Of a stretch of DNA of 64,000 nucleotides, positions 43,735-54,879 are shown one piece after another. Location: the NCBI GenBank assembly GCA_031459765.1, contig JAVKHY010000003.1:248001-312000 (forward strand), read 5' to 3'. Each line of letters starts with the position of its first letter. Within the stretch, counting starts at the first letter, position 1. The position numbers and the translations under genes were made by a program. Origin of the DNA: Armatimonadota bacterium (GTDB lineage: Bacteria > Sysuimicrobiota > Sysuimicrobiia > Sysuimicrobiales > Kaftiobacteriaceae). The notes under the pieces are model-generated. The model saw only the letters and a list, made by a program, of their open reading frames with translations. It was not told the DNA's origin and made no database searches.

Positions 43735-44695
43735 GCATGGCCAGGATCTCCCGGGCGTTGCGGGCCGACTGTCCCCGGTAGTGGTTGTTGAACAGCAGGA
43801 AGATCCGTTCCACCTCGGAGCCCAGGCTCTGCACCGTGTGCACCCAGGGCCGGAGCTCCTCTGCCGTGTACAGATAGTCGTAGACCCGGCTGGTGGGCGC
43901 GCGGCATTCGAGCATCGCCGGGTTCCGGCCGTGGAAGCGGACGACACTCCACGGTGCCGTCACCTCCACATCGCTGGGCGGCAGGTAGGCCTGCGCCAGC
44001 AGGTCGGGGATCACGTAGGCATATCCGCGGCGTCGCAGATAGGAGAGGAGCTCGGAGCGGTGGGGTTCCTCCAGCCATTCGCGGTGGCGGATCTCGACGG
44101 CCACCGGCCAGCGGCGCAGGTACGGTTCCCAGCGGTCGAGATGCCTGAAGAGGTCCGGCGTGTACCTGCGGCCCTTGGGGAACTGGAAGAGCACGTGGGC
44201 CAGCCGGCCCTCCCGAACGAACTCCTCCAGGAAGGCGGCGAAGTAGTCCCACAGGGCGTGGAGGATCTCCTCCGGGAGGTGCGCCGCCTCCACCTCGGTG
44301 GCGGCGGCCAGCGCAGGAGGCAGGAGGGCCAGGATCTCCGGAGGCAACCGGCGCGGATCGGTGGCGTGCCAGGTGAACAGGGCGAAGGCCTTCACCGCGA
44401 AGATGAAACCCGAGGGCGTCCACCGGACCCACTTCGCCGCCCGATCCGGGCTCTGCAGGGCGTGATAGGTGGCGTCCACTTCGACCGTGGGAAAGACCGT
44501 GGCGTAGTAGCGGAGGCGGCGCTCGGGATCGTTGCGCACGCTGCGGGGGTAGAATCCCCCTTCCCTGACGAAGTTGGGATCGGCCCAGGAGCAGGTTCCG
44601 ACGTAGACCGCACAGCGTCCGACGGTCACGGGACGGGCGGGCCGATCGAGGTCGAGGGGCACCGAAGGGACCACAGAGAGTGATTCGATTGACAC
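43706..44695 (-). CDS. DUF72 family protein
   Basis: A 329-residue TIM-barrel-like DUF72 (YecE-type) protein. Its marks are CAVYVGTCSWADPNFVREGGFYP near residue 28, YYATVFPTVEVDATYHALQSP, FIFAVKAFALFTW and HVLFQFPKGRRYTPDLFRHLDRW. It is widely conserved but uncharacterised, possibly a metal- or nucleic-acid-related enzyme. The 3' end overlaps the HD-GYP gene in convergent orientation. A start further in (near VTVGRCAVYVG) is also possible. Promoter not identified. Confidence 0.9.
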   Translation of the reverse strand: MSIESLSVVPSVPLDLDRPARPVTVGRCAVYVGTCSWADPNFVREGGFYPRSVRNDPERRLRYYATVFPTVEVDATYHALQSPDRAAKWVRWTPSGFIFAVKAFALFTWHATDPRRLPPEILALLPPALAAATEVEAAHLPEEILHALWDYFAAFLEEFVREGRLAHVLFQFPKGRRYTPDLFRHLDRWEPYLRRWPVAVEIRHREWLEEPHRSELLSYLRRRGYAYVIPDLLAQAYLPPSDVEVTAPWSVVRFHGRNPAMLECRAPTSRVYDYLYTAEELRPWVHTVQSLGSEVERIFLLFNNHYRGQSARNAREILAMLTESPARPP

Positions 44696-44744
44696 TCCCG
44701 GATCGCCTCCCTATGATTGATGAGGTTCCGGGAGGAGTGGTGCC

Positions 44745-46079
44745 GTGAGACGGCTGTGGGTCCGGATGCTCTTCGTGGTCATCCTGGCGGTGGCCGCGGT
44801 CCAGATCGTCTTCGCCCCGGTGCGCATCGTCCGCCGCACTCCCGAGTACCAGGGCTTCAAGGTCCGCGTCAACCTCGGGCTCGACCTCCAGGGCGGCAGT
44901 TACCTGGTGCTGGAGGCGCAGGACACCCAGACCCTGCGCGCGACGCCCGAGACCGTGGACGCGGCGATGCGGGTCATCGAGAACCGTATCGACCAGCTGG
45001 GCGTGGTGGAGCCCACGGTGCAGCGGCAGGGCAGCCGCCGGATCATCGTTGAGCTGCCCGGCATCCAGGATCCGGAACGGGCCATCGAGCTCATCGGGAA
45101 AACCGCCCTCCTCGAGTTCGTCGATACGCAGCTCACCCAGCTGCCCCAGGGCGCGCGCTGGTCGGCCGACGGGAAGACGGTGCAGCTTCCGCCTCCGGCG
45201 CAGCCGCTCACCCTGGAGAAGAAGGTCATCCTCACCGGCGCCGACCTGGCCGACGCCCAGGCCTCCTTCGATCAGACTACGGGGGAGCCCATCGTCAACT
45301 TTCAGTTGAAGGGAAAGGGCGCCAAGGTCTTCGAGGAGTTCACCGCGGCCAACATCGGCAAATATTTGACCATCGTCCTGGACGACGAGGTCATCTCCTC
45401 CCCGGTGATCCGCGACCGCATCGGCGGCGGCAACGGGCAGATCAGCGGCGGGTTCCGGGACATCGCGGAGGCGCGCGACCTGGCCGTCCTGCTCCGCGGC
45501 GGCGCCCTGCCCGTGCCGGTGGAGGTCATCGAGCGGCGGTCCGTGGGCCCGACGCTGGGGCGCGACTCCCTGGATCGGACGCTGCGGGCGGGCGGCGTGG
45601 CCCTGGTCATGGTCCTGCTGTTCATGATCCTGCTCTACGGCGTCGGAGGGCTCCTGGCCGATGCGGCTCTGGTCCTCTACGGTATCTTCCTGCTGGCCGG
45701 GCTCACTGCCCTGGGGGCGACGCTGACGCTGCCGGGCATCGCGGCTTTCATCCTCTCCGTGGGGATGGCGATCGACGCCAACATCCTGATCTTCGAGCGG
45801 ATCAAAGAGGAGCTCCGCGCCGGCAAGACGCTGCGGGCCGCCATCGGCGGGGGATGGACCCGGGCCTGGAGCGCGATCCTGGACAGCAATGTCACCACGC
45901 TGCTGGCGGCGCTGGTCCTGTTCGTCCTGGGCACGGGGCCGATCAAGGGCTTCGCCGTGACGCTGGCCCTGGGGGTCGTGATCTCGATGTTCACCGCCAT
46001 CGTGGTCACGCGCATCCTGGTGGACTCCACCTCGGCGGCGCTGCGGCCCTCCTGGCTGCGCTTCGGGGCCGAGCGATGA
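44745..46079 (+). CDS. secD: Protein translocase subunit SecD
   Basis: A 444-residue membrane protein with six helices and a large extracytoplasmic loop. The family D1 motif GLDLQGGSYLVLEA is near residue 44, and the C-terminal RND-like helices include FILSVGMAIDANILIFERIKEEL. With SecF it pulls preproteins across the membrane using the proton or sodium gradient. GTG start after GGGAGGAGTGG. It overlaps secF by four bases (ATGA) and heads the syntenic run secDF-lapA-recJ-rel. Confidence 0.95.
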   Translation: MRRLWVRMLFVVILAVAAVQIVFAPVRIVRRTPEYQGFKVRVNLGLDLQGGSYLVLEAQDTQTLRATPETVDAAMRVIENRIDQLGVVEPTVQRQGSRRIIVELPGIQDPERAIELIGKTALLEFVDTQLTQLPQGARWSADGKTVQLPPPAQPLTLEKKVILTGADLADAQASFDQTTGEPIVNFQLKGKGAKVFEEFTAANIGKYLTIVLDDEVISSPVIRDRIGGGNGQISGGFRDIAEARDLAVLLRGGALPVPVEVIERRSVGPTLGRDSLDRTLRAGGVALVMVLLFMILLYGVGGLLADAALVLYGIFLLAGLTALGATLTLPGIAAFILSVGMAIDANILIFERIKEELRAGKTLRAAIGGGWTRAWSAILDSNVTTLLAALVLFVLGTGPIKGFAVTLALGVVISMFTAIVVTRILVDSTSAALRPSWLRFGAER

Positions 46080-47038
46080 AGACCTGGAACATCATCGGAA
46101 GCCGTCGCTACGGCTACCTGCTCTCGCTGGCGATCCTCCTTCCCGGCGTCATCGCCCTGGTCAGCTGGGGGATCAACTTCGGCATCGACTTCACCGGGGG
46201 CACGCTGCTGGATGTGCGCCTGGGCCGCGACGCGTCCATCCAGGAGGTCCGCGAGGTCCTGGGCGCCTTCGGGCAGGCGGAGGCCGTGATCCAGACGTCT
46301 CCCGACCGCCCGCGGCAGGTGCTGATCCGCACCGAGCACCTCGACGAGGCCCAGACGGCGCGGGTGATGGCGGCGCTGCGCGGGCGGTTCGGCGGCGTGG
46401 AGTTGCTGCTGGCCGAGCGGGTGGGGCCCAAGATCGGGCGGGAGCTCCGCCGCCAGGCCGTCCTGGCCGTGACCCTCGGGCTGCTCCTCCAGGTCGTCTA
46501 CATCTCCTGGCGCTTCCGCTCCCTGCGTTTCGCCGTGGCGGCGGACGTCGCGCTGCTCCACGACCTGCTGGTCGTCGTCGGCCTCTACGCCCTGACCCGC
46601 CGTCAGGTGGACAGTTCCTTCGTCGCCGTCCTCCTCACCGTCGTGGGATACTCGATCAACGACACCGTCGTCGTCTTCGACCGGATCCGCGAGACCGCCG
46701 GCCAGCGGCTGCGGATCGGGTTCCCGGAGCTGGTGAACCGCAGCATCCTGGAAGTGCTCACCCGGTCCCTGACCACCGGCATCGGGGCGATCATGGCCAT
46801 CGTCGCCATCTACTTCCTGGGTGGGGTGACGATCCGCGACTTCGCCTTCGGCCTGGCCGCCGGCGTGGTCACGGGGACCTACTCCTCGATCTTCGTGGCC
46901 AGCGCGCTGCTCGTGGACTGGCACCTGTGGAGCGAGCGGCGGGCAGGGCGTCCCGCGGCCGTCCGCGCTCCCGAGCCCCTGCCGCCCCCCCCCGCCGTCG
47001 CCGGCCCGCGGACGTCCCGCCGCCGCGCCCGCCGCTAG
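46076..47038 (+). CDS. secF: Protein translocase subunit SecF
   Basis: A 320-residue partner of SecD. The first extracytoplasmic motif is WGINFGIDFTGGTLLDV, and the C-terminal helices include VVGYSINDTVVVFDRIRE and SLTTGIGAIMAIVAIYFLGG. The C-terminal 30 residues form a Pro/Arg-rich tail. The ATG overlaps the secD stop, giving one translational unit. Bacillus carries these two as one fused gene; here they are separate, as in most bacteria. Confidence 0.95.
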   Translation: MKTWNIIGSRRYGYLLSLAILLPGVIALVSWGINFGIDFTGGTLLDVRLGRDASIQEVREVLGAFGQAEAVIQTSPDRPRQVLIRTEHLDEAQTARVMAALRGRFGGVELLLAERVGPKIGRELRRQAVLAVTLGLLLQVVYISWRFRSLRFAVAADVALLHDLLVVVGLYALTRRQVDSSFVAVLLTVVGYSINDTVVVFDRIRETAGQRLRIGFPELVNRSILEVLTRSLTTGIGAIMAIVAIYFLGGVTIRDFAFGLAAGVVTGTYSSIFVASALLVDWHLWSERRAGRPAAVRAPEPLPPPPAVAGPRTSRRRARR

Positions 47039-47117
47039 GGTCGGCAAGGGACCGGTCCGCCCCGCAGGGAACACTTACCGCTGACTGGAGCAGGTCAACG
47101 GCGGATCGAGGGACGCC

Positions 47118-47399
47118 ATGGTCATCATCGGGGCAATCGTTCTGGTCCTGGCGACGGTCTTTGTGCTGGAGAACCAGAAGACGATCGTCACCATCGAGTT
47201 CCTGGCCTGGAGCTACACGACGTCGCTGGGGGTGGCTCTGCTGGCCGCGGTGCTGGTCGGGGCGGTCATCATCTACGTCAGCAGCTTCGTCAAGCAGGCG
47301 CAGCTGCGCGCGCAGCTGCGTTCGGCCGAGGCCCGGCTGCGGGACCTCGAGCGCCAGCAGCGGCAGGCGGAAGGTGGCGACCAGGCCGCCCGTGTGTAG
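47118..47399 (+). CDS. LapA-domain (DUF1049) membrane protein
   Basis: A 93-residue protein with two membrane helices (VIIGAIVLVLATVFVLEN and SLGVALLAAVLVGAVIIYVSSF) and a C-terminal coiled-coil tail (QLRSAEARLRDLERQQRQAEGG), the LapA/YrvD-type layout. A homologue occupies the same place between secDF and recJ in Bacillus. The function is unclear; E. coli LapA acts with LapB in envelope control. It has an RBS (GAGGGACGCC) before the ATG. Confidence 0.85.
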   Translation: MVIIGAIVLVLATVFVLENQKTIVTIEFLAWSYTTSLGVALLAAVLVGAVIIYVSSFVKQAQLRAQLRSAEARLRDLERQQRQAEGGDQAARV

Positions 47400-47459
47400 C
47401 GGCCCCGGCGGCCGCGCCTCCGGCCATCCCGGCCGCCGGCCCGGTCACCGGGGGAGGTG

Positions 47460-50400
47460 ATGGCCGCGCCCCGGTGGCACATCGCCGCTCCCACTCCCCG
47501 GGTCCCCGACCTGGCCGCCGCCCTGGGGATCTCGCCGATCACCGCCCAAGTTCTCGTCAACCGCGGGTACACCGATCCCTCGGCGGCGAGGCGGTTCCTC
47601 GACGCCCCGCTGGAGGAGCTCTGCGATCCCGAGGCGATCCCCGGGACGGCCCGCGCCGCCGACCGCTTGGTGCAGGCCCTCCGGGACGGAGAACCTCTCA
47701 CCGTCTACGGCGACTACGACGCGGACGGCGTCACGGCGACGGCGATCCTGGTCCGCGGGTTGGAGGCGTTGGGCGGGCGCGTCGGATGGTTCGTCCCCTC
47801 CCGTTTCGTCGAGGGTTACGGCCTCCAGGCGGAGGCGCTGGAGCGGATTCGCCGCGGCGGCGGCCTCCTGGTCGTCGCCGTGGACTGCGGTGTCACCGCC
47901 GTGGAAGAGATCCGGCAGGCCGGCGCCCTCGGCCAGGAGATCATCGTCGTCGACCACCATGAGCCGTCCGAAGTCCTCCCGCCGGCGCTCGCCGTGATCG
48001 CTCCGAAGGCCGGCCCGGCGCGGCCCCCCTTCGGGGAGTACGCGGCGGCGGGGCTGGCCTTCCAGCTCCTCCGTGCCGTGCGCCGACGGATGGGACAGCC
48101 GGAGATGCCCGAAGATGCGCTGGACCTCGCCGCCCTCGGCACCATCGCCGACCTCGTCCCCCTGACGGGCGACAACCGGATCCTGGCGCGGGCGGGGTTG
48201 CACCGGATGCAGCGCGCGCCTTCGGTGGGGATCGCCGCGCTGATCCGGGCGGCCGGGCTCTCCGGCGAACTCACGGCGCGCCATGTCGGCTATGCGCTCG
48301 CCCCGCGGCTGAACGCCGCGGGGCGGCTGGGGGACGCCGGCCGGGCAGTTCGGTTGCTGCTGAGCGCCGATGCGTCGGAGGCGGAGGGGATCGCGGCGAC
48401 GCTGGATGCCGAGAACCGCGCCCGTCAGCAGTTGTGCGACCAGATCCTGACCCAGGCCGTCGAGGAGGTGGAAGGCCGCCGGTTGCACCACCTGCCGGCC
48501 ATCGTCCTGGCCAAAGAGGGCTGGCATCCGGGAGTGATCGGCATCGTCGCCTCGCAGCTGGTGGAGCGGTACTACCGGCCCGTGGTGGTGGTGGCCGTCG
48601 AGGGCGGCACGGGGCGGGGCTCGGCGCGCAGCATCCCCGCCTTCCCGATGGTGGACGGGCTGGCTTCCTGTGCCGACCTCCTCCTGCGCTACGGCGGTCA
48701 CGCCATGGCCGCGGGACTGACTATTGAGGCCTCCCGCATCGAGGAGTTCGCCCGCCGCTTCACGGAAGCGGCCGGACGGCTGCTCCGGCCGGACGACCTC
48801 CTGCCCACGATCTCCATCGATGCCGACACGACCCTGGCCGGGCTGACCGAGTCCCTGGCCCGGGAGTTTGCGCGCCTGGCCCCCTTCGGAAACGGCAACC
48901 CGGAACCCGTGCTGGCCCTGCGCGGGATCAGGGCGGTGAGCACGCGCGTGATGGGCGACGGCGTCCATCTGCGGCTGGGTCTCACCGACGGCGAGGGGTT
49001 CGCCGAGGCCGTCGGTTTCCGCCTCGGCGACGCCTCGGAGCTGCTGGCCTTCACCCGGGCGCGGATCGACCTGGCCTTCACGCTGTCGCTGGACCTCTGG
49101 GACGGCCGGCCGCGCCTGCAGCTTGTCGTACGCGACCTGCAGACGCCCGGGGTGGATCTCGAGGCGGTGCTCACCGACGGACGGCTCCTCGTCGACCGCC
49201 TCTTCGCGCGGGCCGAGGACTACCTGGGCGACGGGGCGCTGGGTCTCGAGGAGGCCGAAGCCTTCTACACCAAAGTGGTCGGCGTGACCTACGAGGGTCG
49301 CCAGGAGGTCGTGCGGATGCTGCGTCCGGGCGACGCGCTGCGGCTTCGGCGGGAGCCCGCCAATCCCGTCGATCCCCACGCCATCGGCGTCCTCACCGAC
49401 GACGGACGGCAGGTCGGCTACCTCAGCGCGCGTGTCGCGGCCCGCGTGGCGCCCTCGATGGACGCGGGGGCGCGCTACACGGCGACCGTCACCCAGGTCA
49501 CCGGCGGACCGACGGAGCAGGACGCCGCGCGCAGCTTCGGCGTGAACGTCTGCGTCCAGCGTCGGGAAGCCTCCGGGGACGAGCGCGATCCCGGTCGCCT
49601 GCTCAGCGCGGGATGGCGGGATCTGCCGGCGGAGGCGCTCCTCGATCGCCTGCGCATCCACCTGCGACGGGGGACGGCTCTGAGTCCTGCGCAGACCCAG
49701 GCGGTGCTCGCCGTGCTGGAGGGGCGGGCGGTACTGGCGGTGTTCGGGCCCGGCCGCGGCCGGGCCGCCGTGGTCGCCCAGGCCGCCGCGGCCTTCGCCG
49801 TCCGCCGCGGGGGACCGGTGGCGATCGCCCTCCCGCTGTGCGGCCAGGTCGAGCGCCTTCACGCCGCGCTGACCCCGCCATTAGACGCCATCGGGTTGCG
49901 CTGTGCTTCCGCCCACGGCGCGCAGCCCTTCCGCCGGCGCCAGCGGCTGCTGCAGGTGCTCGATGCGGGCGCCGCCGATGTGGTGGTCGCCAGTCTGGAG
50001 TTCCTCCGGCATCCTCCTCCCACGCTGCATCCGGCGCTGGTGATCCTGGAGGCCGACCCGGTCTGCGACGCCGCGGCGTTTGGGGAGGCCCTTGACCGTC
50101 TGGGCCGTCCCCTGTGGAGCGTCTTTTCCTCGGGACTGGATGCGGCGGGTCTCGAAGCGCTGCGGGCCCTCGCCCCTCTGGAACTGTTGGGAGAGGCGGA
50201 CCTTCGCACGAACCTCAGGCTGGTCGACCGGCGCGGGGAGCGCGACCGCCTGACGGTGCTGGTCGACGCCGCCGCCCGGGCCGACCGTACGCTGGTGCGG
50301 GTCACCACCAGGGAGGGGGCCGTCTCCGTGGCCCGGGAACTGAGGGGGCGGGGGGTGGATGCCGCCTACTGCCATGGAGGATTGCCCCTCCGCGTGCGGG

Positions 50401-51026
50401 AGGTGCTGGCCCAGGCCTTTGCCGACGGCCGGATCCCGGTGCTCGTCGCCGCCGACGGATGGAGTGAGGATGCCGCGTCCCGCCCCGTGCCCCAGGTGAT
50501 TCTGGCCGGATTGCCGCCGGATCGGGGGGAACTCCTGGAGTGGATCGGGAGCGCCGGAGCCGGCGGCCGCCCGGCGACCGTCGTCCTCCTCTACGGCCGG
50601 GACGACCTCCAGGCCGTGCAGGCCGCCCTGGCCGAGCGCCATCCCACCCGGGAGGTGCTGGCGGCGATCTTCCGAGCTGTGCGGGAGCGCCTCGGACGTC
50701 CCGGAGGGGCGGCGTGGCCGGACGACGACCTGGCCGCCGCCCTGGGACCGGTCACGCCGTCCCGGCGTACAATCGGAGTGGGGCTGGACGTGCTGGCGGA
50801 AGCCGGCGTCATCGCCCGGGAATACGACGGGGAGCGCTGGCGCCTCAGCCTCCCCGACGACGGCGGACGCCGTGACCTGAGCACGTCCCTGCGCTACACT
50901 GAAGGGAATAGGGCGATGCGGGAGGCCGGCGAACTCGCCCGGCTCGCCTTCGGGCCGCTCCCCGACCTCCTGCGCGCCGCGGCCGGCGGCGGCCGGGAGG
51001 TCGCGGACCGGCCGGAGAGGCGTTAA
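47460..51026 (+). CDS. recJ: RecJ exonuclease fused to a HIRAN domain and a degenerate RecQ-like helicase
   Basis: An 1188-residue fusion. Residues 1-575 form a full RecJ 5'-3' ssDNA exonuclease: DYDADGVTAT, VDCGV, VVDHHEP, GTGRGSARSI, YGGHAMAAGLTIE and the OB segment APFGNGNPEPVL. Residues about 590-700 form a HIRAN domain (FYTKVVGVTYEGRQEVVRML...LRREPANPVDPHAIGV...VGYLSARVA). Residues about 735-1010 form a RecQ/SF2-like module with an eroded Walker A (FGPGRGRAA) and LEAD in place of DEAH. A winged-helix-like C-terminus follows (about 1060-1140). HIRAN domains bind ssDNA 3' ends or stalled forks. RecJ activity should be intact, helicase activity unlikely. The gene abuts rel. Confidence 0.9.
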   Translation: MAAPRWHIAAPTPRVPDLAAALGISPITAQVLVNRGYTDPSAARRFLDAPLEELCDPEAIPGTARAADRLVQALRDGEPLTVYGDYDADGVTATAILVRGLEALGGRVGWFVPSRFVEGYGLQAEALERIRRGGGLLVVAVDCGVTAVEEIRQAGALGQEIIVVDHHEPSEVLPPALAVIAPKAGPARPPFGEYAAAGLAFQLLRAVRRRMGQPEMPEDALDLAALGTIADLVPLTGDNRILARAGLHRMQRAPSVGIAALIRAAGLSGELTARHVGYALAPRLNAAGRLGDAGRAVRLLLSADASEAEGIAATLDAENRARQQLCDQILTQAVEEVEGRRLHHLPAIVLAKEGWHPGVIGIVASQLVERYYRPVVVVAVEGGTGRGSARSIPAFPMVDGLASCADLLLRYGGHAMAAGLTIEASRIEEFARRFTEAAGRLLRPDDLLPTISIDADTTLAGLTESLAREFARLAPFGNGNPEPVLALRGIRAVSTRVMGDGVHLRLGLTDGEGFAEAVGFRLGDASELLAFTRARIDLAFTLSLDLWDGRPRLQLVVRDLQTPGVDLEAVLTDGRLLVDRLFARAEDYLGDGALGLEEAEAFYTKVVGVTYEGRQEVVRMLRPGDALRLRREPANPVDPHAIGVLTDDGRQVGYLSARVAARVAPSMDAGARYTATVTQVTGGPTEQDAARSFGVNVCVQRREASGDERDPGRLLSAGWRDLPAEALLDRLRIHLRRGTALSPAQTQAVLAVLEGRAVLAVFGPGRGRAAVVAQAAAAFAVRRGGPVAIALPLCGQVERLHAALTPPLDAIGLRCASAHGAQPFRRRQRLLQVLDAGAADVVVASLEFLRHPPPTLHPALVILEADPVCDAAAFGEALDRLGRPLWSVFSSGLDAAGLEALRALAPLELLGEADLRTNLRLVDRRGERDRLTVLVDAAARADRTLVRVTTREGAVSVARELRGRGVDAAYCHGGLPLRVREVLAQAFADGRIPVLVAADGWSEDAASRPVPQVILAGLPPDRGELLEWIGSAGAGGRPATVVLLYGRDDLQAVQAALAERHPTREVLAAIFRAVRERLGRPGGAAWPDDDLAAALGPVTPSRRTIGVGLDVLAEAGVIAREYDGERWRLSLPDDGGRRDLSTSLRYTEGNRAMREAGELARLAFGPLPDLLRAAAGGGREVADRPERR

Positions 51027-53227
<2,201 letters not shown>

Positions 53228-53231
<4 letters not shown>

Positions 53232-53659
53232 GTTCCCGGGTCCTGGCCAGAGTCGTCGCGGAGCATCTGGCCGCCCTCAACGGTCGCGACCTGGACCGCC
53301 TGGTCTCGTTCTATGCCGAGGACGCCGTGCTGGAGCTGCCGGCCAGCCCGAAGGTGGAAGGGCGGGCGGCGATCCGCCGGGCCTTCCAGGTCTTCTTCGA
53401 GCAGTGGGAGGAGCAGAGCACCTACGACCGCGTCGTGGTGGAGGGCAGCACGGCCGCGGTGGAGGGGATCACCACAGGCCGCCACCGGACCCTCCACCTG
53501 CGCCTCCCCGGTCGCATCCCCACGGGGTCGTCGCAGTATCGGCATGCCTTTGCGGCGTTTTTGGGCTTCCGCAACGGAAAAATCGTCCGTCACCGCGTCT
53601 ACTACGACGCCCGGGACCTCGTCAGGCAGCTCCTGGGAACCGGGGCAGGGGGGAGGTGA
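53228..53659 (+). CDS. SnoaL/NTF2-like protein
   Basis: A 143-residue NTF2-like fold protein (VVAEHLAALNGRDLDRLVSFYAEDAVLELPASPKVEGRAAIRRAFQVFF...GKIVRHRVYYDARDLVRQLLG). The family includes polyketide cyclases, isomerases and many unknowns. No start of the common types occurs after the rel stop until deep in the domain, so a TTG overlapping that stop (TTGA) is the best start and indicates coupling to rel. The reaction is unknown. Confidence 0.75.
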
Positions 53660-53675
53660 GGCGCGTCAAATCTCG

Positions 53676-54860
53676 ATGAGCATGGGACACACCGCGGCGC
53701 GGGTCGGCTACTTCACCGAGTCGGTCATCCGCGAGATGACCCGCCTGAGCGCCCTCCACGGCGGCGTCAACCTGGCCCAGGGGTTTCCCGACTTTCCCCC
53801 GCCCGCGGAGTTGGTGGAGGCCGCCGCCCGGGCCCTGCAGGAAGGCTACCATCAGTACGCCATCACCTGGGGGTCGCCCCGCCTGCGCAGGGCCATCGCC
53901 GAGAAGTTCGCCTGGTACAACGGCGTCGAGGTGGATCCCGAGCGGCACATCACCGTGACCTGCGGCGCCACCGAGGCGATGATCGCCACGTTGCTGGCCG
54001 TGGCCGATCCGGGCGACGAGGTCGTCATCTTCGAGCCGTTCTACGAGAACTACGGGCCCGACACGCGGCTGGCGGGAGCGGTGCCGCGGTACGTGCCGCT
54101 GGAGCTGGAGGATCCGGCCTGCGCCTTTGATCCCGACGCCCTGGCGCGGGCCTTTTCTCCCCGCACGCGGGCCATCATCGTCAACACCCCCCACAACCCC
54201 ACGGGCAAGGTGTTCACCCGGGCCGAACTGGAGCTCATCGCCGACCTGTGCCGCCGCCATGACGCGCTGGCCATCACCGACGAGGTCTACGAGCATCTCG
54301 TCTATGACGGCCGGGAGCACGTCAGCCTGGCTTCGCTGCCCGGCATGGCGGAGCGCACGGTGACGATCAACAGCCTCAGCAAGACCTACAGCGTCACCGG
54401 CTGGCGCGTGGGGTGGACGATCGTCCGCGACGCCGCCATCGCCACGGCGATCCGCAAGGCCCACGACTTCCTCACCGTGGGCGCGGCCGCGCCGCTGCAG
54501 GAGGCCGGCGCCGTGGCCCTGCGCTTCCCCCGGACCTATTACGGCGACCTGGCCGCGATGTACCAGGGCAAACGGGATCGTCTGCTCGACATCCTGCGGG
54601 CGGCCGGCTTCCGGTGCGTTGTGCCCTTCGGGGCCTACTACATCATGGCGGATATCAGCGGGCTCGGCCACGATGACGACGCGGCCTTCGCCAGGATGCT
54701 GGTCGAAGAGGTGGGGGTGGCCTGCGTCCCGGGCGGCAGCTTCTACCACGATCCCGCGCGGGGGCGACGCTACGTCCGGTTCGCCTATCCCAAGCGGGAG
54801 GAGACGCTGGCGGAGGTCGGACGCCGGCTCGGCCGGCTCACCGCCCGGATCAACCGGTAG
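53676..54860 (+). CDS. PLP-dependent class I/II aminotransferase
   Basis: A 394-residue fold-type I aminotransferase, similar to aspartate/kynurenine aminotransferases (MtnE/YbdL-type). Seen: NLAQGFPDFPPP near residue 29, YAITWGSPRLRRAIA, the VNTPHNPTGKV loop, ITDEVYEHLVYDG, and the PLP lysine in INSLSKTYSVTGWRVGW. The substrate is unassigned; methionine or aromatic/kynurenine transamination are possibilities. The ATG at 53676 was chosen; an ATG two codons later is possible. Confidence 0.88.
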   Translation: MSMGHTAARVGYFTESVIREMTRLSALHGGVNLAQGFPDFPPPAELVEAAARALQEGYHQYAITWGSPRLRRAIAEKFAWYNGVEVDPERHITVTCGATEAMIATLLAVADPGDEVVIFEPFYENYGPDTRLAGAVPRYVPLELEDPACAFDPDALARAFSPRTRAIIVNTPHNPTGKVFTRAELELIADLCRRHDALAITDEVYEHLVYDGREHVSLASLPGMAERTVTINSLSKTYSVTGWRVGWTIVRDAAIATAIRKAHDFLTVGAAAPLQEAGAVALRFPRTYYGDLAAMYQGKRDRLLDILRAAGFRCVVPFGAYYIMADISGLGHDDDAAFARMLVEEVGVACVPGGSFYHDPARGRRYVRFAYPKREETLAEVGRRLGRLTARINR

Positions 54861-54879
54861 GGCCGGGACCGGCCAGGCG

